From the NCBI GenBank assembly GCA_017531485.1, contig JAFXKY010000052.1:1-64000 (forward strand): a DNA stretch of 64,000 nucleotides, in the 5' to 3' direction. This document shows positions 51,589-60,737 of this stretch, piece after piece (position 1 is the stretch's first letter; each line of letters begins with the position of its first letter). The notes below the pieces were generated by a model. It was not told where the DNA came from. It saw nothing but the letters and a program-made list of their open reading frames with translations, and ran no database searches. The translations under genes and the position numbers were made by a program. This DNA comes from Eubacteriaceae bacterium. GTDB taxonomy: Bacteria; Bacillota; Clostridia; Eubacteriales; Anaerofustaceae.

Positions 51589-54500
51589 TTACGCAAGCTC
51601 GATGATAAGCTCGCCTGCCTTTACATTCTGTCCTGTCTGAACATGGATGGTCTTTATTGTTCCGTCGGCTTTAGCGAGGATCTCCGTTTCCATCTTCATG
51701 GCTTCAACAACTGCTACAGACTGACCTTTTTTGACCGTATCGGCTTCTTTTACGAGAACTTTCACGATATTTCCCGGAATGGGGGAGCCGACGTGTTTTT
51801 CGTTCTTTTCGTCTGCCATTTTGATCTGCATACGATGCTGTGTTGAAACGGCCTGTTTGTCTTCAATGACGATCTCTCTGCGGAAGCCGTCAACTTCGTA
51901 TACGAGGCTTCTGAAACCGTCGCTGTCCACGTTGCCCATAGAGATGAGTTTGATGATCTTGTCGTGGCCTTCGTGTCCGCCGTTATATTCAAATGATTCG
52001 CCTTCGTTAAGACCGTAGAAGAATACGTCGGAAGGCATGGTGATGAAATCACCGTATCCCTGAAGGAACTTGATGTAATCCTCATATACCTGCGGATAGA
52101 TCGCAGCCGCCGTTACGGCATTGTCCGTGAGGTTTACGTTATATTTTTCCTTGAAGGTCTTTCTGATTCCGTCGAAATCCGTATCCGGAAGGAGAAGACC
52201 CGGGCGAACGTCGATATAATCCGCGCCTTTTAAGACGATCTCTCTCATCTTCGGATCGAATCCGCCTTCGGGCTGCCCGATGTTTCCTTTATAGAAGTCA
52301 ACGACTGAATCCGGGAACGCAAGGGAAGCGCCTTTTTCGAAGATGTTTTCTTTTGTGAGTCCGTTCTGGAGCATGAAGATCGCCATATCGCCGACAACCT
52401 TGCTTGACGGAGTTACTTTGATGATGTCGCCGAAAAGCTCGTTTGCGTCTTTATAACGGTCGAGGACTTCCGTGAAGCGGTGTCCCATACCAAAGCTGTC
52501 TACCTGAGCCTTGAGGTTTGAGTACTGACCGCCGGGGACTTCGTATTTGTAAATAAGCGTCATATTCGTCTTCATGCCGCTTTCGAACTGTCCGTAAACA
52601 GGGCGGATCTTTTCGAAATATGTGCTTATTTCTTCGAGGTGGTCCGGATTGAGGGCAGGTTTTCTTTCGTTTGCGTCCAGAGCCGCAACCACGCTGTTCA
52701 TTGACGGCTGGCTTGTGAGCCCGCTCATTGATTCAATGGCTGCGTCAACGATGTCAACGCCTGCGTTTGATGCGTAAAGAAGGCTTGCTACGCCGTTGCC
52801 TGAAGTATCGTGGGTGTGGAGATGAACGGGGATACTTATCTCGCTCTTGAGGGCGCTGACGAGCTCATAAGCTGCCTGCGGCTTCAGAAGTCCGCTCATG
52901 TCCTTGATTGCGAGGATGTGTGCTCCCATGCTTTCGACTTCTTTGGCTTTTTTGATGTAATAATCAAGAGTATATTTCGTTCTGTTTTTGTCGAGGATGT
53001 CGCCGGTATAACAAAGGGCTACTTCTGCGATCTTTCCTTCCCTGAGGACCTGTTCGCAGCTGAGCTTGATCTGATCCAGCCAGTTAAGGGAGTCGAAGAT
53101 CCTGAAAACGTCGATTCCTTCCTGCGCGCTTCTGTGAACGAATTCTCTGATCAGGTTATCGGGATAGTTGGTATAACCGACTGCGTTTGATGAACGAAGG
53201 AGCATCTGGAAGAGGATATTGGGGATCCTTTCCCTGAGGAGCTTGAGACGTGTCCACGGAGATTCCTTCAAGAAGCGGTATGATGTGTCGAATGTTGCGC
53301 CGCCCCACATTTCAAGGCTGAAGAGGTCGGATTCTTTGGCTGCGATCTCGTCGGCGATTCCGAGCATATCCACTGTTCTCATTCTTGTTGCGTGAAGGGA
53401 CTGATGTGCATCGCGGAGAGTTGTGTCCGTGAAGAGGAGGGAATTTGTGTTTTTGATGAATTCCACTACTCCTTCTGGTCCTTTTTCTTCGAGAATCTGC
53501 TTTGTTCCTTTCGGTTTGAGTTCGTTAGCAACGGTTCTCGGTTTTACTATGTCGAAAACAGGCTTTGCACCTTTTCTTTCAATGCTCTTTTCGGAAACGT
53601 ACTGCAGGAGTTTATATTCCCTGTCGTCCCATAATGTGAGGTTGAAGAGTTCCGGGTGACGGTCGATGAAGTTCGTGTTGAAGTTTCCTGAGCGGAAGTC
53701 TTTGTGTTCGAGGACGTTGATGAGGAAGTCCTTGTTTGTCTTTACTCCTTCGACGACGCATTCCTTTAAAAGACGGAGCATCTTCGTTCTTGCCTTTTCG
53801 AAGGTGCGGTCGTATGTAGTCATCTTAACGAGAAGGCTGTCGAAATACGGTGTGATGACCGATCCCGTAAATCCGTTTCCGCCGTCAAGACGTACGCCCG
53901 GTCCGCCGCCTGTCTTGTATACTTCGATCTTGCCCGTGTCGGGAAGGAAGTTGTTTCTTACGTTTTCTGTTGTGATACGACATTCGATTGCCGTGCAGGA
54001 ATGAGTGATGTCGTCCTGAGAAGAGATTCCGATCTCCGGATCTGAAAGGCGGTGACCTTCTGCGATCTGAATCTGTGCCTGAACGATGTCGATGCCTGTT
54101 GCCACTTCTGTGATGGTGTGTTCAACCTGAATACGGGGGTTTACTTCGATGAAGTAATGATTGCCGCTTTCGTCAAGAAGGAATTCCACCGTTCCTGCAT
54201 TCTGATATCCTACGTGGCGCATTACTTTCAGCGCGTCTTCGCAAAGGGCTTTTCTCGTCTTGTCGTCGATGGAAAGGCAGGGAGTGATCTCGATGATCTT
54301 CTGATGACGGCGCTGAATGGAGCAGTCCCTTTCGTAAAGGTGAACGACGTTGCCGTGTTTGTCCGCAAGGATCTGCACTTCAACGTGGCGTGGGGAGGAG
54401 ATATATTTTTCAACAAAAACTTCTCCGTCGCCGAATGCCTTTTCCGCTTCCCTTACTGCCGCATCAAAGAGTTCCTGAAGATCTTCTTCTCTTTCGCAGA

Positions 54501-55011
54501 TCCTCATTCCTCTTCCGCCGCCGCCTGCTGCGGCTTTGATCATTACGGGATAGCCGATGTCGCGGCAGACGTATTTCGCTTCTTCAGCATTTGCGACGCT
54601 CTTTCCGTCGATTACCCTTATTCCCGCTTCGATAGCTGCGTTTTTAGCATTTACTTTATTTCCTAACAGATCAATGACCTGAGATGTCGGTCCGATAAAT
54701 TCAATTCCCGCATTGGCACAGATCTCTGCGAAATGTGCGTTCTCCGCAAGAAAACCGTATCCCGGGTGGATGGCGTCGCATCCTCGTGAGATTGCAACGT
54801 CAAGGATCGCTTCCATGTTAAGGTAAGCGTCGGTGGGTGTCTTCTTGCTTTTAATGAGGTATGCTTCGTCAGCTTTACTGCGGAAGAGGGAGAGTTTGTC
54901 TTCTTCACAGTATACCGCAACGGCTTTCATTCCGAGTTCCTGAACGGCACGGATGATTCGTATTGCGATCTCGCCGCGGTTAGCAATAAGTACTTTCTTG
55001 AATTCTTTCAT
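51589..55011 (-). CDS. pyc: Pyruvate carboxylase
   Basis: This biotin enzyme makes oxaloacetate from pyruvate and bicarbonate. The single 1140-residue chain has a biotin carboxylase domain (1-450) with GGGGRGMR, ERDCSIQRRHQK and FIEVNPRIQVEHTITE. The carboxyltransferase domain (about 530-830) has FTDTTLRDAHQS and LHTHDTSGNG. The C-terminal biotinyl domain has VVEAMKMETEI (Lys at about 1105). The length fits the four-domain enzyme of Gram-positive bacteria. AGGAGG precedes the ATG. It is transcribed alone. Confidence 0.98.
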   Translation of the reverse strand: MKEFKKVLIANRGEIAIRIIRAVQELGMKAVAVYCEEDKLSLFRSKADEAYLIKSKKTPTDAYLNMEAILDVAISRGCDAIHPGYGFLAENAHFAEICANAGIEFIGPTSQVIDLLGNKVNAKNAAIEAGIRVIDGKSVANAEEAKYVCRDIGYPVMIKAAAGGGGRGMRICEREEDLQELFDAAVREAEKAFGDGEVFVEKYISSPRHVEVQILADKHGNVVHLYERDCSIQRRHQKIIEITPCLSIDDKTRKALCEDALKVMRHVGYQNAGTVEFLLDESGNHYFIEVNPRIQVEHTITEVATGIDIVQAQIQIAEGHRLSDPEIGISSQDDITHSCTAIECRITTENVRNNFLPDTGKIEVYKTGGGPGVRLDGGNGFTGSVITPYFDSLLVKMTTYDRTFEKARTKMLRLLKECVVEGVKTNKDFLINVLEHKDFRSGNFNTNFIDRHPELFNLTLWDDREYKLLQYVSEKSIERKGAKPVFDIVKPRTVANELKPKGTKQILEEKGPEGVVEFIKNTNSLLFTDTTLRDAHQSLHATRMRTVDMLGIADEIAAKESDLFSLEMWGGATFDTSYRFLKESPWTRLKLLRERIPNILFQMLLRSSNAVGYTNYPDNLIREFVHRSAQEGIDVFRIFDSLNWLDQIKLSCEQVLREGKIAEVALCYTGDILDKNRTKYTLDYYIKKAKEVESMGAHILAIKDMSGLLKPQAAYELVSALKSEISIPVHLHTHDTSGNGVASLLYASNAGVDIVDAAIESMSGLTSQPSMNSVVAALDANERKPALNPDHLEEISTYFEKIRPVYGQFESGMKTNMTLIYKYEVPGGQYSNLKAQVDSFGMGHRFTEVLDRYKDANELFGDIIKVTPSSKVVGDMAIFMLQNGLTKENIFEKGASLAFPDSVVDFYKGNIGQPEGGFDPKMREIVLKGADYIDVRPGLLLPDTDFDGIRKTFKEKYNVNLTDNAVTAAAIYPQVYEDYIKFLQGYGDFITMPSDVFFYGLNEGESFEYNGGHEGHDKIIKLISMGNVDSDGFRSLVYEVDGFRREIVIEDKQAVSTQHRMQIKMADEKNEKHVGSPIPGNIVKVLVKEADTVKKGQSVAVVEAMKMETEILAKADGTIKTIHVQTGQNVKAGELIIELA

Positions 55012-55201
55012 GTGCTACCTCCTGTGTTTTTCTTACATAAATTATACAATATTTATGCGTTAATGTAAATCCGTTATTGTAATGTTTTGAACAAATTATA
55101 CACTTCTGTTATTGCTGTTTTCTTCGTTTTTTTTAATTTGATATGATACTCGCCGAACCTTAAAATAACCTTTATGAATTATTAAAATATGATTAAATGT
55201 T

Positions 55202-55230
55202 TTGACTTTTCCGAATATATGTAGTAGCAT
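55202..55230 (+). promoter_or_regulatory. Promoter of first GPH-type transporter
   Basis: TTGACT, 17 bases, TAGCAT. The -10 TAGCAT is the same as in the two UROD-fold genes at 14-16 kb. Confidence 0.55.
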
Positions 55231-55235
55231 GAAAT

Positions 55236-55265
55236 CGGAACAGAAGATGATTTTATAATGTTCCG
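55236..55265 (+). other. Leader inverted repeat CGGAACA...TGTTCCG
   Basis: A 7-bp perfect inverted repeat with a 16-base loop begins at the predicted transcript start. The same arms occur in the leader of the third transporter (58752-58780). Confidence 0.5.
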
Positions 55266-55294
55266 CACAATTTCATTAAAAGAGAGGAGAAAAA

Positions 55295-56728
55295 ATGGAA
55301 AACGGATATGTTGACAAGAGATTAAGGCGCAAGAGCCTTAACTGGTACGCGGCGATGAATATAGCAAATATATTCATCAGTCAGTTCGCGCTTATGTATT
55401 TCAGTTCATTCGTGAGCTACCTTTTCGAAGATTATTCGGTGTATGAGAAAATTTCTTCCGTAACGTCATACGCAGCGTATGTCAAACTGGCGGCGCTTGT
55501 CGCGGGAGCGTATCTTGCGCAGAAGATGTTCTTCACTACAGGAAAGATCACCCCGCTTTATAAAAAGGTAAGGTGGATTCTGTTTATTGCAACGGCAGGT
55601 TGCTTTGTTGATGTAAGTTTCCTCGGAGCAGGATTCAGTATGGTATATTATCCGGTAGTATATCTTGTATATCAGGCGGGCATAGCACTTCTCAGCCCGA
55701 TTCAGATAGCGATGTTCCTTATTCTCGCAGGCGCTGACATGGATGACAGGGTATACGCTACGTCAAGGACGGTCATCACAGGCTTTTTCGCGACGTTCAT
55801 CGGTTCATTTATTCTCAGTAACGTGACGAATCTGTTTTTATACACTGCAGACGGAATGATGAATATGTGGGGATATCTTATCGCGTCGGCAGTCATGGGA
55901 GCAATCTTCCTTATCGGCTCCGAGCTTATCATAAGAAATATCTCGTCCGTTGAAGAGGAAACTTCCCATCTTCCGCGAAATCCGGTTTCCCGCAGCAGCT
56001 TCGGGGAAATGGTGAAGGATGTGTTTACAAATGCTCCTTATGCAGCATACTGGATCCACTCGCTTGCGAGCTATATCGCTTCTGCAATCACATCATCCCT
56101 CGTAATGTATTACTGGTGGGGTATCGGAGCATTCGCAGATTATGCTCTCGGATCATCGATCACTTCTATGATCTCGGTTTTCGGTTCTCCCGTCGTCGCC
56201 CTTGCGGCAAAGAAATTCCTCGGAAAGAAGAAAGCGCTTTACGTTTCCGCGGTCATGGAAGTTGTAATGAGGCTTATGTCATTTGTGGCACTCAAAATCA
56301 GCATCTGGGCGTTCTGCGTAACGAACGGACTTGCGATGGTCATGGGCGCGATCAACAACGCGTACGGGCTGAATTATTCCCTCGACTCCGCAGAGATCTC
56401 CATGAGAAAGACGGGAAGGGATTCGAGGATATTCATGGTGAGTATGCTCAGCGTTTCTTCTTATATTTCAAGCTTTATCGCTTCCCCCGCAAGGAACTTC
56501 ATTATGGATGTTATAGGGTATGACGAAGTAAATTCTTACAGGATCCTCGGAAGTACGGTGCCCGATGCGTTATGGGAAGTCGTCGGCGGAAAGCTTGCGG
56601 TATGCATGAGTGTGATCCCGGCAATGATCGCGCTTGTGGGAGCGATCTGTCTGTTCGTAATGTATAAGACGAGTGATGAAGAAGCGGTCGTCAATGCGAT
56701 TGAAAACGAAAAATATCTCAGGATGTAA
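55295..56728 (+). CDS. GPH/MFS-type transporter (paralog 1)
   Basis: The 477-residue integral membrane protein has about 12 hydrophobic segments and the general pattern of the glycoside-pentoside-hexuronide cation symporter group. It resembles the two genes that follow, in particular LAGADMDDRVYATSRT, FGEMVKDVFTNAPY, FLGKKKALYVSAVMEVV and the NAYGLNYSLDSAEISMRKTGRDSR cytoplasmic loop, but it is much more divergent. Substrate unknown. AGAGGAG precedes the ATG. It has its own promoter and terminator. Confidence 0.82.
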   Translation: MENGYVDKRLRRKSLNWYAAMNIANIFISQFALMYFSSFVSYLFEDYSVYEKISSVTSYAAYVKLAALVAGAYLAQKMFFTTGKITPLYKKVRWILFIATAGCFVDVSFLGAGFSMVYYPVVYLVYQAGIALLSPIQIAMFLILAGADMDDRVYATSRTVITGFFATFIGSFILSNVTNLFLYTADGMMNMWGYLIASAVMGAIFLIGSELIIRNISSVEEETSHLPRNPVSRSSFGEMVKDVFTNAPYAAYWIHSLASYIASAITSSLVMYYWWGIGAFADYALGSSITSMISVFGSPVVALAAKKFLGKKKALYVSAVMEVVMRLMSFVALKISIWAFCVTNGLAMVMGAINNAYGLNYSLDSAEISMRKTGRDSRIFMVSMLSVSSYISSFIASPARNFIMDVIGYDEVNSYRILGSTVPDALWEVVGGKLAVCMSVIPAMIALVGAICLFVMYKTSDEEAVVNAIENEKYLRM

Positions 56729-56739
56729 TATCTCTCTTG

Positions 56740-56764
56740 CAGGGCTTTGTGCCCTGTTTTTTTA
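56740..56764 (+). terminator. Terminator after first transporter
   Basis: CAGGGC-TTTGT-GCCCTG stem and T run. Confidence 0.83.
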
Positions 56765-57088
56765 TTAAAAAAAACGGATTGGATCTTCGCCGTTCAGAGT
56801 GTATTGATTAATGGGGTTTTGATAGTTGAAGGATGAACAAATGCAAATATGTTCAAAAATAAACAGTAAAGTTCATATAAGTATACTGTTTATCAAGCCA
56901 TTTATTCAACAGTACTTAAACATTATTTTGAATGAACCAATATTAGTTTCAAGATACAAAGAACTTTCAAAAACGACGGTTTTTCTTGGTCACGCGGTAC
57001 GTAGCTTTTATTTTTTAAGGGTGTTAAAATAGTGCCATGAAGCCGCGGAATATCCGCGACGTAAAAAATTATTCAAGGAGAAATCATA
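56765..57088 (+). other. Intergenic region with promoter and leader stem-loop
   Basis: This is a gene-free stretch of 324 bases, AT-rich and without convincing coding potential; the short open frame inside lacks a ribosome site. Near its 3' end is a -10-like TAAAAT (57025-57030). After it, about 7 bases from the expected transcript start, comes a CGCGG-AATAT-CCGCG stem-loop (57044-57058). An AAGGAG site follows for the next gene. I see nothing else in it. Confidence 0.5.
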
Positions 57089-58519
57089 ATGGCAAACCAG
57101 GAAAATCGTATCAGCAGTTTTAACCTGAACGTATACGCTTTCTACGGCGTATTCCAGAACTGGGGCTTCTGGGTACCGTTCCTCTATGGACAGATGTACA
57201 TGACGAACTACCTCGGAATTCCTATCGCTATCACAGCTACAATCCTTTCAGTAGCAAAACTCATCGACTTCTGCTTCTCAGTAGTAGCAGGCGGTATCGT
57301 ACAGTCAGCAAACCTCAAAAAAGGTAAATTCCTCCCGTGGATGAAAACGCTCCGTTTCGTAATCGCAACAGGCGCTATTCTCCAGATGATGCCTGTCACA
57401 ATCGTAGGATCATGGCCGATCGGTCTTAAAGCAGCTATCGTTGCAGTAGGTTACTGCATGATGCACTGCTCAATGAACTTCATGGCAACATGCCAGTACG
57501 GTGTAATGCCGCTTCTCGCAGGTTCTAACATGGATGACCGTATCAAGATGACAACAAGACAGACACAGGTCAACTCTGCATCTTCTATCATCCTTTCATT
57601 CGGTACAGTTCCCCTTATCACCCTCGTTGGTAAACTCGTTGGCAACGAAGCTATGGGTTACACGATCGTAACAGCAGTATGTACTCTCTTCCTTATCACA
57701 GGCGTTCAGCTCATGGACAAGGCAGTTGGTCCGCTCGACAAACCGAGAGATCCTTCTCTTCCGGCACCGCCGAAAGTAAAAGTAAAAGACATGGTAGCTG
57801 CTATCTTCACAAACGACCAGATGATCATCTACATGCTCTATCAGGTAGTTAACCAGACAGGTACATACATCGTTTCAGGTATGGCAATGTACTACTGGCA
57901 GGTAGTTATGAACCAGTGGGGACTTTACTCAATCGCTACAGGTATCACAACATGCCTCGGATTCGTATTCGCTATGTTCATCCCGGCAATCGGTAAAAAA
58001 CTCGGTAAGAAAAAAGCTATCCTTGCTAACACAGCAGTTCTCGTTCTCGCTAAAGTAGTTATGGCTACAATGGGTCTCAAATCAATCTGGTGGATGGCAG
58101 CAGCAACAGCTCTCCAGTCAGCAGGTATGTACCTCACAATGGCATTCGGCGTAAACTACTACCTCGATATCGGTGAATACGGTTACTACAAGACAGGCAA
58201 AGACTTCAGAACACTTTCAATGTCAATGATGAACATCCCGATGAAGATCTCTATGGCTCTTGGCGGAGCTATCGGTGGATACGTACTCGCTTGGATCGGA
58301 TTCGACGGATGGAACGCTCAGTACATGGCCGGCACACTTGACAGAACACTTGCTGAATTCGAAGCATTCCGTAAGACATTCATGGTGATCTACGCATTCG
58401 TTCCTGCTGCATTCGCAGTAGTAGCAGTAGCAATCTTCATGTTCGGTTATAAGATCACAGACGAAGACGCTAAATTCTACGCTCAGGAAAACGCTAAGAA
58501 AATGGCAGCTCAGATGTAA
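57089..58519 (+). CDS. GPH/MFS-type transporter (paralog 2)
   Basis: The 476-residue membrane protein has about 12 TM segments. Cytoplasmic signatures are AGSNMDDRIKMTTRQTQVNS (between TM4 and TM5), PSLPAPPKVKVKDMVAAIFTNDQM, GKKLGKKKAILAN and YLDIGEYGYYKTGKDFR. The loop motifs place it with GPH-type symporters (melibiose carrier group), but the substrate is unknown. Codon use is extremely uniform, with ACA, GCA, GTA and C-ending codons, like the BMP gene. It is nearly identical in large parts to the next gene. AAGGAG precedes the ATG. Confidence 0.87.
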   Translation: MANQENRISSFNLNVYAFYGVFQNWGFWVPFLYGQMYMTNYLGIPIAITATILSVAKLIDFCFSVVAGGIVQSANLKKGKFLPWMKTLRFVIATGAILQMMPVTIVGSWPIGLKAAIVAVGYCMMHCSMNFMATCQYGVMPLLAGSNMDDRIKMTTRQTQVNSASSIILSFGTVPLITLVGKLVGNEAMGYTIVTAVCTLFLITGVQLMDKAVGPLDKPRDPSLPAPPKVKVKDMVAAIFTNDQMIIYMLYQVVNQTGTYIVSGMAMYYWQVVMNQWGLYSIATGITTCLGFVFAMFIPAIGKKLGKKKAILANTAVLVLAKVVMATMGLKSIWWMAAATALQSAGMYLTMAFGVNYYLDIGEYGYYKTGKDFRTLSMSMMNIPMKISMALGGAIGGYVLAWIGFDGWNAQYMAGTLDRTLAEFEAFRKTFMVIYAFVPAAFAVVAVAIFMFGYKITDEDAKFYAQENAKKMAAQM

Positions 58520-58561
58520 TCTGATGTAAAAAATGTAAAAATTTGGTGTAAACCGACTAAA

Positions 58562-58590
58562 AGGGCAGAGTTGTCTCTGCTCTTTTTTTA
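58562..58590 (+). terminator. Terminator after second transporter
   Basis: GGGCAGAG-TTGT-CTCTGCTC plus T run. Confidence 0.85.
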
Positions 58591-58703
58591 ATTGGCGGAA
58601 AATGGCTTAGTTAGGCCAAAATAACGGGTTTTAATAAATTTGAATATTTTCCGAATGGTTTTAGAGTATAAAAACATTAATGCAGATATTCTTTTTATTT
58701 GGT

Positions 58704-58735
58704 TTGACAGTACATAGACGAAAACCGTTTAAAAT
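58704..58735 (+). promoter_or_regulatory. Promoter region of third transporter
   Basis: TTGACA is clear at 58704. The -10 is ambiguous: TTTAAA at 18 bases spacing or TAAAAT at 20. Confidence 0.45.
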
Positions 58736-58751
58736 GGTAAACTGTACATGT

Positions 58752-58780
58752 CGGAACAGTCCGAGTCAGGGTATGTTCCG
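58752..58780 (+). other. Leader inverted repeat CGGAACA...TGTTCCG
   Basis: The arms are the same 7 bases as before the first transporter, with a 15-base loop of different sequence, again just after the expected transcript start. Confidence 0.5.
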
Positions 58781-58812
58781 GAAAATCATTATTTCATTAA
58801 GGAGAAATCATA

Positions 58813-60243
58813 ATGGCAAACCAGGAAAATCGTGTAAGCAGCTTCCAGCTTAACGTATACGCTTTCTACGGCGTATTCCAGAACTGGGGATTCTGGGTTC
58901 CGTTCCTCTATGGTCAGCAGTACATGACCAACTATCTCGGAATTCCTATTGCTATCACAGCATCAATCCTCTCAGTAGCAAAGATCATCGACTTCTGTGT
59001 ATCACTCGTAGCAGGTGGTATCGTACAGTCAGCAAACCTCAAAAAAGGTAAATTCCTCCCGTGGATGAGAACACTTCGTTTCGTCATCGCAACAGGCGCT
59101 ATCCTTCAGATGATGCCGGCAGCATGGGTATCAACATGGCCGGTAGTTCTTAAAGGCGCTATGGTAGCAGTTGGTTACTGCATGATGCACTGCTCAATGA
59201 ACTTCATGGCAACATGTCAGTTCGGTGTAATGCCGCTCATCGCAGGTTCTAACATGGATGACCGTATCAAGATGACAACAAGACAGACACAGGTTAACTC
59301 TGCATCTTCTATCATCCTTTCATTCGGTTGCGTTCCGCTCATCACACTCGTTGGTACACTCGTTGGCAGCGAAGCTATGGGTTACACAATCGTTACAGCT
59401 TGTGCAACACTCTTCCTCATCGTAGGCGTTGAACTTCTTACAAAAGCAGTTGGTCCGCTCGACAAACCGAGAGATCCTTCTCTTCCGGCACCGCCGAAAG
59501 TAAAAGTAAAAGACATGATCACAGCTATCTTCACAAACGACCAGATGGTAATCTACATGCTTTACCAGGTTGTTAACCAGACAGGTACATACATCGTACA
59601 GGGTATGACAATGTACTACTGGCAGGTAGTTATGAACCAGTGGGGACTTTACGCAATCGGTACAGGTCTCACAACATGCCTCGGATTCGTATTCGCTATG
59701 TTTATCCCGGCAATCGGTAAGAAACTCGGTAAGAAAAAATCAATCATCGCTAACACATGCGTACTCTTAATTGCTAAAGTTATCATGGCAACAATGGGTC
59801 TCAAATCAATCTGGTGGATGGTAGCAGCAACAGGTCTCCAGTCAGCTGGTATGTACCTCACAATGGCATTCGGCGTAAACTACTACCTCGACATCGGTGA
59901 ATATGGTTACTACAAGACAGGCAAAGACTTCAGAACACTCTCTATGTCAATGCAGAACATCCCGATGAAAGTCGCTATGGCACTCGGTGGTGCAATCGGT
60001 GGTTACGTACTCGCGTTCATCGGCTTCGACGGATGGAACGGTCAGTACATGGCTGGTACACTCGACAGATCACTTGAAGCATTCGAAGCATTCCGTAAGA
60101 CATTCATCACAATCTACGCTGTAGTTCCTGCAATCTTCGCAGTAGTAGCAGTAGCAATCTTCATGTTCGGTTACAAGATCACAGACGAAGACGCTAAATT
60201 CTACGCTCAGGAAAACGCTAAAAGAAAAGCAGCTGAACTCTAA
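58813..60243 (+). CDS. GPH/MFS-type transporter (paralog 3)
   Basis: The 476-residue protein is of the same length as the preceding transporter, with most residues identical and no gaps, so it is a recent tandem duplicate. Differences cluster in TM segments (for example around residues 110-125 and 195-210), which may reflect a change in substrate. It has the same cytoplasmic motifs and the same strongly biased codon set. AAGGAG precedes the ATG in an identical 15-base context. It has its own promoter, leader and terminator. Confidence 0.87.
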   Translation: MANQENRVSSFQLNVYAFYGVFQNWGFWVPFLYGQQYMTNYLGIPIAITASILSVAKIIDFCVSLVAGGIVQSANLKKGKFLPWMRTLRFVIATGAILQMMPAAWVSTWPVVLKGAMVAVGYCMMHCSMNFMATCQFGVMPLIAGSNMDDRIKMTTRQTQVNSASSIILSFGCVPLITLVGTLVGSEAMGYTIVTACATLFLIVGVELLTKAVGPLDKPRDPSLPAPPKVKVKDMITAIFTNDQMVIYMLYQVVNQTGTYIVQGMTMYYWQVVMNQWGLYAIGTGLTTCLGFVFAMFIPAIGKKLGKKKSIIANTCVLLIAKVIMATMGLKSIWWMVAATGLQSAGMYLTMAFGVNYYLDIGEYGYYKTGKDFRTLSMSMQNIPMKVAMALGGAIGGYVLAFIGFDGWNGQYMAGTLDRSLEAFEAFRKTFITIYAVVPAIFAVVAVAIFMFGYKITDEDAKFYAQENAKRKAAEL

Positions 60244-60257
60244 TTCAGTGAATTAAA

Positions 60258-60284
60258 AGGTGGAGTTATCTCCACCTTTTTTAT
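60258..60284 (+). terminator. Terminator after third transporter
   Basis: AAGGTGGAG-TTAT-CTCCACCTT plus T run. Confidence 0.87.
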
Positions 60285-60318
60285 TTGCAAAATAAAAGTA
60301 AGTGAAGGGAACCTGCAC

Positions 60319-60567
60319 TTACATAAAATATTCACTGACATCAGTCTTTACGTTATATTCTTTTCTTATTTTCAGAACCACAGAACCGTCTTTGTCGACG
60401 GTTTCTTCCGTGATCTGATATCTCGTGCCTTTATTTTCGAGATCCTGTTTATATCTTTCCGCTTCCTTCATATTAAGCTCTTTTGCCTCCAAAGCGGAAA
60501 GAGCGAGATCCTCTTTTTGTGAAAATACAAGCGTCTGGAAAATGCATCCTGAGCGTACTCTTTTCAT
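60319..60567 (-). CDS. Small hypothetical protein
   Basis: An 82-residue soluble protein, Lys/Glu-rich and probably helical in the middle with a C-terminal beta strand pair. No family is recognised. The ATG at 60567 is chosen because GGAGGT lies 7 bases before it; an in-frame GTG at 60576 overlaps that site. A TATAAT at about 60650 on the minus strand is a likely -10. Confidence 0.65.
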   Translation of the reverse strand: MKRVRSGCIFQTLVFSQKEDLALSALEAKELNMKEAERYKQDLENKGTRYQITEETVDKDGSVVLKIRKEYNVKTDVSEYFM

Positions 60568-60690
60568 GGTATTCACCTCCCTTCGTTTTCAGAGAGATGA
60601 TGAGAACATAATAAGTTGCTATGCACTCCCGTGAAGATATTATACCATAATATTTTATTCGTTCGTAAGTGAAAAATGCCTTATTTGCGC

Positions 60691-60730
60691 AAAAAAAACA
60701 GGACCACTGATGTATGTGGACCTGTTTTTT
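60691..60730. terminator. Terminator of nucleoside ABC importer operon
   Basis: A CAGG-A-CCAC / GTGG-A-CCTG stem with one A-A mismatch and T runs on both sides lies just past the last permease stop. Confidence 0.82.
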
Positions 60731-60737
60731 ATCTGAA

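Noticed and set aside
56826-57032. 68-residue open frame between transporters 1 and 2
   Set aside because: No ribosome site and no family likeness, and it runs through the promoter and up to the leader of the next gene.
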